DNA of 10,990 nt, from contig CABUKW010000102.1 in the NCBI GenBank assembly GCA_902492275.1, positions 1 to 10,990 of the forward strand. Direction: 5' to 3'. Below the pieces are notes generated by a model, which saw only the letters and a list, made by a program, of their open reading frames with translations, was not told the origin of the DNA and searched no databases. The first letter of the stretch is position 1. Each line of letters starts with the position of its first letter. This stretch comes from an uncultured Peptococcaceae bacterium. GTDB lineage: Bacteria > Bacillota > Peptococcia > Peptococcales > Peptococcaceae. A program made the position numbers and the translations under genes. Shown here in pieces: positions 1-4,793 of the stretch.

Positions 1-556
1 CCACCTGTGCAGGCGTTAATTCTGGCGGAATCAGATTTTCTTTAATCGCATCTGTATGTATCCTATAATTCAACTTAGAAATTTCTCTATTCAAATTCCA
101 ATTCAAAGATAGTCGACTATTTTCGTCTGTTTTTAAACGTCTATAGTCTTTCATAATATATAACTGGAACTCAGGAGAAATCCAAGTTGCAAAAGACATA
201 GCAATATCACTATGAGCATATGTTCCGCCATAGCGTCCCGACTTTGAAACAATACCAATAGCATCCGTAGCTTCTATCCATTTTTTAGGCGACATTGTAA
301 ATGCGTTTGCTCCTGCCTGCTTTTTAAACCCCTCGAATTCGAGGGGTTTAAAATCTGGATTATGTAACCTTTCCCATAGTCCCAGAAATTCTATAACATC
401 CCGATTTCTCATCCAGTTTTGAATGACCGCCGTTGGGTCATCGCTCTTATACCGGGCAATATCCGTCAATGAAATAAATTCATTTTCGAAATCCTGCGTA
501 TAAATTCCGATATCGATTCCATTCGCATGAATTGTATCTTTAATTATTTTCCCCAT
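1..556 (-). CDS. KilA-N domain protein, 3' end cut by window edge
   Basis: An open frame of 185 codons with no stop runs off the left edge. The start is ATG at 556-554, preceded by a perfect AGGAGG (561-566) at short spacing. The protein opens with an N-terminal segment around HANGIDIGIYTQ, then FISLTDIARYKSDDPTAVIQNWMRNRD (residues about 27-53, described here in two parts: FISLTDIARYK and IQNWMRNRD), and later SPKKWIEATDAIGI (89-102) and GGTYAHSDIAMSFATWIS (110-127). This is the pattern of the KilA-N DNA-binding domain found in phage, plasmid and genomic-island proteins. The known family is presumed to bind DNA; its cellular role here is unknown. It is the last gene of the decayed leftward cluster. 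Odd feature: codons 68-79 lie in a perfect 32-bp palindrome. Family assignment is confident, function is not. Confidence 0.85.
   Translation of the reverse strand, partial: MGKIIKDTIHANGIDIGIYTQDFENEFISLTDIARYKSDDPTAVIQNWMRNRDVIEFLGLWERLHNPDFKPLEFEGFKKQAGANAFTMSPKKWIEATDAIGIVSKSGRYGGTYAHSDIAMSFATWISPEFQLYIMKDYRRLKTDENSRLSLNWNLNREISKLNYRIHTDAIKENLIPPELTPAQV
322..353. repeat. Perfect 32-bp palindrome inside the KilA-N gene
   Basis: The left arm TTTTAAACCCCTCGAA (322-337) is followed directly by its exact reverse complement (338-353), with no spacer. It contains a central GAATTC and a TTTAAA in each arm. It codes for D-F-K-P-L-E-F-E-G-F-K on the minus strand. It could form a cruciform in DNA or a long mRNA hairpin. 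Confidence 0.95.
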
Positions 557-560
557 TACT

Positions 561-566
561 CCTCCT
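561..566 (-). promoter_or_regulatory. Shine-Dalgarno site of the KilA-N gene
   Basis: On the minus strand AGGAGG lies four bases upstream of the ATG at 556. It is a full match to the anti-Shine-Dalgarno and fixes the start of a gene whose 3' end is outside the window. Confidence 0.8.
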
Positions 567-574
567 GTAATCGT

Positions 575-580
575 ATTATA
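575..580 (-). promoter_or_regulatory. Possible -10 element (TATAAT) for the KilA-N gene
   Basis: A perfect TATAAT on the minus strand lies just upstream of the AGGAGG site. No convincing -35 hexamer is found at 16-18 bp. If used, the leader would be only a few bases longer than the ribosome binding site. The gene may instead be read from the upstream cluster. Confidence 0.3.
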
Positions 581-611
581 ATCTTTTCAAAGCACTTAAT
601 CCTCTTTTCAT

Positions 612-907
612 TTAAGAATCTTCTACTGAGTAACTATCTTCATCCTCCCACATTTCTCGATATGCTCCAATATAACTCTTAATACAACCAGGATATATAT
701 ATACAAATACCTTCTGCACACTCTTTTATACAATCCCAGTATTTTCTTGTCACAAGCAAAATCCAGTAAATAATCAAGCAAATTTGATAATTCATCCTCT
801 GACACACTTCTGCTGCACACATCTTCAACCAATGGCAAATAAATCTCATAGGCTTTCTGGTGTAATTGGACTATCTGTTCTGCAATCTGATAAATCTTTT
901 CATCCAT
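612..907 (-). pseudogene. Small unknown protein gene broken by a slipped AT repeat
   Basis: The open frame from ATG 907 to TAG 623 gives 94 residues, but its last third (after RRYLYIY) is unlike the first. The break falls in the AT run 693-703. Removing one AT unit gives a continuation PGCIKSYIGAYREMWEDED ending at TAA 612-614. This is a better-looking tail, with an acidic and aromatic composition like the start (MDEKIYQIAEQIVQLHQKAY, then LSNLLDYLLDFACDKK). The restored product would be about 97 residues, mostly helical, with no signal peptide or membrane span. Its ATG overlaps the stop of the upstream remnant as TAATG, with GAGG a few bases before, so the two were once translationally coupled. 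I do not recognise the family. The frameshift is inferred from one sequence; a natural 94-residue protein is the alternative. Confidence 0.6.
693..703. repeat. AT dinucleotide run at a probable frameshift site
   Basis: (AT)5A lies inside the small gene. One unit fewer restores a longer, more protein-like reading frame. Such runs change length by polymerase slippage, so this could be a fixed lesion, a phase-variable switch or a sequencing error. Confidence 0.75.
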
Positions 908-1277
908 TAGATTACCTCAAAATATTTAAGTGCCTCTGTTATCGCTTCTATCTTTTCTTTCGGCGGACGCTTTCTCGGCTACTTCAATTCCTCTGTCACT
1001 TAGATGCATCATACATTGTCAGACCTAATGACCTCTTTACCTCCGCAATATCTGCAGTATGCACTTTAAATCCATATTTCTTTTCCACATATTCCTATAT
1101 CATTTTATATGTGATTTTCGGCTTTGGCTGATATTTCTTTGCACGCTCCGCTATTGCGTCCAACAGCACCTTACTTTCGCCTTCTCCCAATTCCACCTTC
1201 ACATTGATAACACTATCTGGTGATTTGTGGGACAAAAGCACGATACTTTCAACATGGACATTAAGTAGAAACTGCAC
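907..1277 (-). pseudogene. Degenerate remnant resembling the C-terminal tail of RlmD-like 23S rRNA methyltransferases
   Basis: The first part is an open 60-residue stretch from GTG 1277 to TAG 1095, containing HVESIVLLSHKSPDSVINVK and a lysine-rich segment. Translation past the TAG continues as EYVEKKYGFKVHTADIAEVK, then a frameshift near DASK, then VTEELK, a second TAG, and PRKRPPKEKIEAITEALKYF ending in EVI-TAA at 907-909. HVE.IVLLS, KV.T..IAEVKR and EAI.EALKYF resemble, from memory, the C-terminal extension of Firmicute 23S rRNA m5U methyltransferases and stand-alone copies of it in accessory DNA. No methyltransferase core is present. Both TAGs stand where Gln is expected (CAG to TAG). It begins directly after the fic stop and its end overlaps the next start (TAATG). 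Clearly non-functional as full length; family assignment is moderate. Confidence 0.6.
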
Positions 1278-1283
1278 TGCACC

Positions 1284-2177
1284 TTATTCTTCCAACATTG
1301 CCAAATAACTTTCTAACCTTGTATTCACATATCCAGCAAACAATTTTTCCATCGCAGCCAGATTATGCTTTACGTGATATTCATCAAAAGCATTATAATA
1401 AGCAATCCGATCTGTAAATTTAATGTCAATCGGCGGATACCCAGCTTTCATCAATTCCAAATTCACAAGCAGTCGTCCCGTTCGACCATTTCCATCAATA
1501 AAAGGGTGGATACCCTCAAACTCAATATGAAACCGTGCAAGCCGCGGGATAATGTGTTCTGTACTTTCTCTATAAGACTCCAGCAACTGCTCCATCTTAG
1601 GTTGGATCAGATACGGCTGCACCGGTTCATGCTTTGCACCCATGATTCTTACTGGAACTCTTCTATAAACACCACGGTCATCCTTTTTATCGGCTAATAC
1701 CAGATAATGGATTTTCTTGATAATGCTCTCCGATAACGGAACCTGCTCTTTCACTAAGTCCTGCACAAAACAAAAGGCTTCCTTATGTCCTACCGCTTCC
1801 ATGTGGTCTTTCAGAGGTTTCTGATCAATCGTTAGACCACGCAATACCATATCTGTCTCCCGCAAGGTCAATGTGTTTCCCTCAATCGCATTGGAATTAT
1901 AAGTGTATTCAACCACAAATTCCTCTGTCAGACGCTCCACCTCGCCACATGTCAAAGGCCGTCGAGAATCCAGTTCGATTTTTTTTCTGTCAATCATTGT
2001 AAGCAGACTCTCTGCTGTTTTATACCTACCATCCTCCGGCTTCTTCGCATCTACAGGAATTTTCCAACTGCGCCCTTCGCGGGTAACGCCCGGGATCTTC
2101 CCCTCTGAACATAAAATACGAACTCTTCTATCTGAAATGGCCCATTTCTCTGCTGCCTGCTTCACTGTCATGTACAT
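1284..2177 (-). CDS. Fic domain protein with N-terminal HTH (probable AMPylase, class II-like)
   Basis: About 297 residues. The N terminus (MTVKQAAEKWAISDRRVRIL, then GKIPGVTREGRSWKIP) is a MerR/excisionase-like helix-turn-helix. The Fic core has the active-site motif HPFIDGNGRTGR near residues 225-236, matching HxFx(D/E)GNGRxxR with its catalytic His. Fic enzymes usually transfer AMP from ATP to hydroxyl side chains of target proteins. Upstream of the core, SNAIEGN fits the inhibitory motif (S/T)xxxE(G/N), which in class II proteins blocks ATP binding until relieved, so no separate antitoxin is needed. The frame is open from GTG 2192, but that GTG lies in the GAGGTGAGGTG ribosome binding region. 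ATG 2177 sits seven bases after AGGTG and is the better start. It has its own promoter and is divergent from the polymerase gene. The HTH suggests DNA binding, possibly autoregulation. The target is unknown. Confidence 0.9.
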   Translation of the reverse strand: MYMTVKQAAEKWAISDRRVRILCSEGKIPGVTREGRSWKIPVDAKKPEDGRYKTAESLLTMIDRKKIELDSRRPLTCGEVERLTEEFVVEYTYNSNAIEGNTLTLRETDMVLRGLTIDQKPLKDHMEAVGHKEAFCFVQDLVKEQVPLSESIIKKIHYLVLADKKDDRGVYRRVPVRIMGAKHEPVQPYLIQPKMEQLLESYRESTEHIIPRLARFHIEFEGIHPFIDGNGRTGRLLVNLELMKAGYPPIDIKFTDRIAYYNAFDEYHVKHNLAAMEKLFAGYVNTRLESYLAMLEE

Positions 2178-2202
2178 AAATCTACACCTCACCTCAAACA
2201 GT

Positions 2203-2231
2203 ATTATACCCGATTAGCGGAACAATAACAA
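2203..2231 (-). promoter_or_regulatory. Promoter of the HTH-Fic gene
   Basis: On the minus strand, TTGTTA (2226-2231) and a perfect TATAAT (2203-2208) are separated by 17 bp. The -10 lies about 25 bases upstream of the chosen ATG, leaving room for the GAGGTGAGGTG ribosome binding region. Confidence 0.7.
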
Positions 2232-2265
2232 CGGAATCGGAATAATATTTTTCTTTTATCGGAAT
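2218..2265. repeat. CGGAA-containing short repeats over the fic promoter
   Basis: CGGAAC at 2218-2223 and CGGAAT at 2232-2237, 2238-2243 and 2260-2265. The longer ATCGGAAT occurs at 2236-2243 and 2258-2265, 22 bp apart, close to two helical turns. They overlap the -35 region of fic and may bind the HTH domain of its product. This role is inference only. Confidence 0.4.
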
Positions 2266-2484
2266 GATGCAAGAGTACAAGAGATATTTTTTCGCATTTA
2301 CTGGACACCTATTTCACACTTCTGATTTTTGCCGTCCTCAATCATAGCCCCTTATCTGTCCTATTGTAGCGATTTGCCGTCGTTTATCGCGGTATTTAGC
2401 TCAAACTTTTTTCTTAACTGTTTCTCAGAACTGTTATATTTTTTATGTTACCATATCTTGTCTTTCGAAAATAAGAACAAATGA
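2266..2484. other. Intergenic stretch between divergent fic and polymerase genes
   Basis: No gene found. The 9-mer TTTGCCGTC appears at 2328-2336 and again at 2373-2381. On the minus strand a short broken reading (QLRKKFELNTAINDGKSLQ, stops, then MIEDGKNQKCEIGVQ) looks weakly like worn coding sequence, but it is too short to name. Confidence 0.4.
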
Positions 2485-2513
2485 TTGATTTTTCTTTTCG
2501 GCTATAGTATACT
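2485..2513 (+). promoter_or_regulatory. Promoter of the Y-family polymerase operon
   Basis: TTGATT (2485-2490) and TATACT (2508-2513) are spaced by exactly 17 bp on the plus strand. Transcription would start near 2520, about 40 bases before the ATG. Confidence 0.75.
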
Positions 2514-2525
2514 CTGTTTATACAA

Positions 2526-2537
2526 GAACATATTTTC
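2526..2537 (+). promoter_or_regulatory. LexA-like (SOS) operator
   Basis: GAACATATTTTC differs by one base from the Gram-positive LexA/DinR core GAAC-N4-GTTC. It begins about 13 bases after the -10 box, where bound LexA would block initiation. The downstream gene is a Y-family polymerase, a classic SOS target. The single mismatch in the right half leaves some doubt. Confidence 0.5.
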
Positions 2538-2558
2538 TGTTATTGAGGTGAATACCTT

Positions 2559-3689
2559 ATGATTTCACTTTGTATTGACCTGAAAAGTTTCTATGCATCG
2601 ATAGAATGTGTGGAACGGGGGCTTGACCCCGTGACTACTAACTTAGTAGTGGCTGACCCCGAGCGGGGCGATAAAACAATCTGTCTTGCTATCACACCAA
2701 CGATGAAAAAATTGGGTATCAAAAACCGCTGCCGTGTCTTCGAAATTCCCAAGAACATACAATACATTATGGCTGAACCTCGCATGAAATTATACATTGA
2801 CTATGCGGCTGCGATTTACGGCATCTATCTGAACTATATTTCCAAGGACGATATTCATGTCTATTCCATTGATGAAGCTTTCTTGGACGCAACCCCTTAT
2901 CTCAAGCTTTACCACATGACAGCCAGAGAACTGGCAAAAACCATCATGCAAGATATTTTGCGGCAAACTGGAATTCAGTCCACCTGCGGTATCGGTACCA
3001 ATCTTTATCTGGCCAAAGTAGCATTGGATATTTTGGCCAAACACGCTGATGATTATATCGGTTATTTGGATGAAAGCCTGTACCGCGAAAAGCTCTGGCA
3101 GCACAAACCGCTCACCGATTTCTGGCGTGTAGGCCCCGGTATTGCCCGCAAACTGACTAATTACGGCATCAACACCATGGAAGGTATTGCAACATCTAAC
3201 GAAGATTTTTTATATCGACTGTTTGGCATTGACGCTGAACTACTAATTGACCATGCCTGGGGCAGGGAACCGACCACCATTGCCGACATCAAAGCCTATA
3301 CACCGAAAACAAATTGTGTAACCAGTGGCCAGGTGTTGATGCGTGATTATGAGTTTGCAGAAGGGTTGTTAATTGTTAAGGAGATGGCCGACCTGCTCTG
3401 CCTTGATTTAGCAGCGAAGGAAATGGTCACAAAGTCCATCACATTGCATGTGGGATATGCCAATCATTTAAAGCTGGAGCCTGCCCACGGAACTGCTGCG
3501 CTCAGCACAGAAACCAATTCAGACCATATCATCCGCCCGGCAGTGGAAGCGCTTTACAAGCGAATTGTCAATCCCCAGTATCAAATCAGGCGTGTCAATA
3601 TGACCTGTAACAATGTGCGGTCAGAAAAATATCGGCAGATTACTTTGTTTGAAGACACTGCCCAACTGGAAAAAAGTCATAAGGTGTAA
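2559..3689 (+). CDS. Y-family DNA polymerase (UmuC/UvrX type), C-terminally shortened by an ochre codon
   Basis: Translesion DNA polymerase that copies damaged templates with low fidelity. The 376-residue product starts MISLCIDLKSFYASIE, with catalytic Asp7 and the aromatic pair Phe11-Tyr12 at the steric-gate position. YSIDEAFLD (about 102-110) carries the catalytic Asp-Glu pair. GIGTNLYLAKVALDILAKH is the conserved palm segment, VGPGIARKLTNYGI is the thumb helix-hairpin-helix, and QITLF (360-364) is a sliding-clamp binding motif. The start has GAGGTG eight bases upstream. It ends at TAA 3687-3689, but in the same frame the sequence continues SAMLDIKQKYGKNAILKAMN to TAA 3813-3815, so full length would be 418 codons. 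The TAA stands where I expect Gln (CAA). All catalytic parts and the clamp motif remain, so the short form may still work. Operon with the YolD-like gene; probably SOS-controlled. Confidence 0.9.
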   Translation: MISLCIDLKSFYASIECVERGLDPVTTNLVVADPERGDKTICLAITPTMKKLGIKNRCRVFEIPKNIQYIMAEPRMKLYIDYAAAIYGIYLNYISKDDIHVYSIDEAFLDATPYLKLYHMTARELAKTIMQDILRQTGIQSTCGIGTNLYLAKVALDILAKHADDYIGYLDESLYREKLWQHKPLTDFWRVGPGIARKLTNYGINTMEGIATSNEDFLYRLFGIDAELLIDHAWGREPTTIADIKAYTPKTNCVTSGQVLMRDYEFAEGLLIVKEMADLLCLDLAAKEMVTKSITLHVGYANHLKLEPAHGTAALSTETNSDHIIRPAVEALYKRIVNPQYQIRRVNMTCNNVRSEKYRQITLFEDTAQLEKSHKV

Positions 3690-3815
3690 TCGGCTATGTT
3701 AGATATCAAGCAGAAATACGGCAAAAATGCCATTTTAAAGGCCATGAATTTAGAACAGGCAGCAACTATCAGAGAGCGAAACCGGCAGATTGGAGGACAC
3801 AAAAGTGGCGAATAA
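3690..3815 (+). pseudogene. Severed C-terminal tail of the Y-family polymerase
   Basis: Same frame as the polymerase, following its TAA. It reads SAMLDIKQKYGKNAILKAMN and ends ERNRQIGGHKSGE at TAA 3813-3815. From memory, related Clostridia polymerases end with this type of tail (MLDIK.KYGKNAILKG.N then RNRQIGGH). An internal ATG (3696-3698) could restart, but there is no good ribosome binding site before it. Its end overlaps the YolD-like GTG start by 11 bases. Confidence 0.75.
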
Positions 3816-3858
3816 ACCAAGACAAAAGATGCCAGTCGCCGAGCGAGCCAAGTAATTC
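3805..3858 (+). pseudogene. Severed N-terminal head of the YolD-like gene
   Basis: GGAGG (3792-3796) precedes GTG 3805, which reads VANKPRQKMPVAERAK and then TAA (3853-3855), in frame with FMPFAALKGLPEAL downstream. YolD-like proteins usually read RAKQF.PF or similar here, so the TAA replaces a Gln codon. This was the native start of the gene, overlapping the polymerase tail. Confidence 0.75.
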
Positions 3859-4146
3859 ATGCCCTTTGCGGCTTTGAAAGGATTACCGGAAGCATTAGCC
3901 CAAACAGAGCGAGCGCATGCAGCAAAGACTAAAAAGGAATTATCTGAAGAAATGGCTGCTGATTTAAACCGCAGCTTGCTTTCTTTGCATTTAGGAAGTC
4001 AAGCAACAATTTGCTACTATAAGGCAGGCCATGAGCATCAAATTACCGGTAGTGTAACGAAACTAGACGCCACCTTCCGGTATTTATTGATGGATGGTAC
4101 TCTGCGGATTGCTTTTGACGATTTGGTGTCGGTTGAAAAGATGTGA
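3859..4146 (+). CDS. YolD-like protein, open part after an early ochre codon
   Basis: The open part is 95 residues from ATG 3859 to TGA. MPFAALKGLPEALAQTER is the conserved opening of YolD-like proteins. It is followed by a charged helical stretch (KTKKELSEEMAADLNRSLLS) and a beta-rich end (ATICYYKAGHEHQITGSVTK, then LRIAFDDLVSVEKM). YolD-like proteins are small partners encoded next to UvrX/YqjW polymerases in Bacillus and are proposed, not proven, to play a UmuD-like or regulatory role. The native start is GTG 3805, and a TAA at codon 17 separates it from this part. ATG 3859 has no clear ribosome binding site, so expression would need readthrough, suppression or reinitiation just after the stop. 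No hairpin with a U-run follows on this strand before 4603. Confidence 0.8.
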   Translation: MPFAALKGLPEALAQTERAHAAKTKKELSEEMAADLNRSLLSLHLGSQATICYYKAGHEHQITGSVTKLDATFRYLLMDGTLRIAFDDLVSVEKM

Positions 4147-4231
4147 CCAAAATAACACTTCTATACTTCTATCATTATATTTTAAAGAGCAGACTATTTT
4201 TTAAATATATTCTTTTCTTGAATATGTAAAA

Positions 4232-4281
4232 ATACCTCCTAAGTAGACTTCGGTTCTTTACCTTGCCTGCTTAGGAGGTAT
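4232..4281 (-). terminator. 12-bp stem hairpin, terminator-like on the minus strand
   Basis: Arms ATACCTCCTAAG (4232-4243) and CTTAGGAGGTAT (4270-4281) are exact complements; three more pairs including a G-T extend the stem. On the minus strand it runs into TTTTT, as in a Rho-independent terminator. On the plus strand no U-run follows. The arms contain CCTCCT/AGGAGG, so an RNA copy could mask or mimic a ribosome binding site. It lies about 510 bases past the SLH gene stop, so it could end readthrough from there. Confidence 0.5.
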
Positions 4282-4300
4282 CCTTGCAACCAGTCCCTGA

Positions 4301-4570
4301 TTTTATTTTTCCGTTCCAGAGAACTTCAATGTCTTGTCTCAACTACATAAGTATTATTCGGATGCTGCTTCCTCCCCCTGTCCACACATGGAACATTATG
4401 GAAAAGCTCAAGCTCCTTGACCTCAAATAGACTACAAATTAGAAAGCGGCAGATACCGCTCCTCCAGGATGTGGTACTGCCGCCTGTTCAGCATTATGAT
4501 TCACCATCTTAAGGCATGGGCTTTACCAAAGACTTCCCTACTAAAAGACCACTTTAAGCAGGCTGTTTAA
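4301..4570 (+). pseudogene. Transposase-like C-terminal remnant
   Basis: One frame reads VPENFNVLSQLHKYYSDAAS, then MEHYGKAQAP, a TGA at 4418-4420, then DYKLESGRYRSSRMWYCRLF, and KAWALPKTSLLKDHFKQAV ending at TAA 4568-4570. The RYRS-RMWYCRL-basic pattern resembles the C-terminal ends of some Firmicute insertion-sequence transposases, though I cannot name the family. There is no start and no upstream catalytic part, and the frame is closed at 4298-4300. It is followed 30 bp later by a strong terminator, which fits the end of a former element. Confidence 0.5.
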
Positions 4571-4602
4571 TTCAATAAGCAATGCCATTGTAAACCATGT
4601 CT

Positions 4603-4634
4603 GGCGCAATTTCTAGTGAATTGCGCCCTTTTTT
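4603..4634 (+). terminator. Rho-independent terminator
   Basis: GGCGCAATT (4603-4611), a 7-base loop and AATTGCGCC (4619-4627), then C and six Ts. It follows the transposase-like remnant and would also stop transcripts coming from the polymerase-YolD operon, protecting the convergent SLH gene. Confidence 0.85.
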
Positions 4635-4793
4635 ATGAAAATATATTTCATCCACTCCATTCTGAATAATATTTACTTCTCAAGGTTCAGTCGACCGCTG
4701 GATCTTGATCAGTAGGCTCAGGATTCCAAGATCCTATTACAGTCTTCTTTTGGTTTTTACGTTTACGTTCACCAGAGACTTTTAATTATCAAA

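Larger units (their letters stand above)
4147..4793. other. 647-bp intergenic stretch with mobile-element remains
   Basis: No intact gene. It holds a hairpin (4232-4281), a transposase-like remnant (about 4301-4570), a terminator (4603-4634) and an 8-bp inverted repeat (GGATCTTG 4700-4707, CAAGATCC 4727-4734). On the minus strand a 30-odd codon fragment ending at TGA 4687-4689 contains SGERKRKNQKK and TVIGSWNPEPTDQDPAVD. It has no start or ribosome binding site and I cannot identify it. Confidence 0.6.

Noticed and set aside
784..1131. 115-residue plus-strand open frame
   Set aside because: It lies opposite the small gene and the RlmD-like remnant, which show family-like peptides on the minus strand; no ribosome binding site.
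1365..1697. 110-residue plus-strand open frame
   Set aside because: Antisense shadow of the Fic catalytic core.
907..4146. Full reassignment of TAA or TAG to glutamine in this organism
   Set aside because: Fic ends at TAA, and the SLH and LAL genes end at TAG at the natural ends of their domains, with a likely terminator right after the LAL stop. Complete recoding does not fit, though partial suppression remains open.
4700..4734. 8-bp inverted repeat as terminator of the SLH gene
   Set aside because: The 19-base loop is long and no T-run follows on the minus strand.
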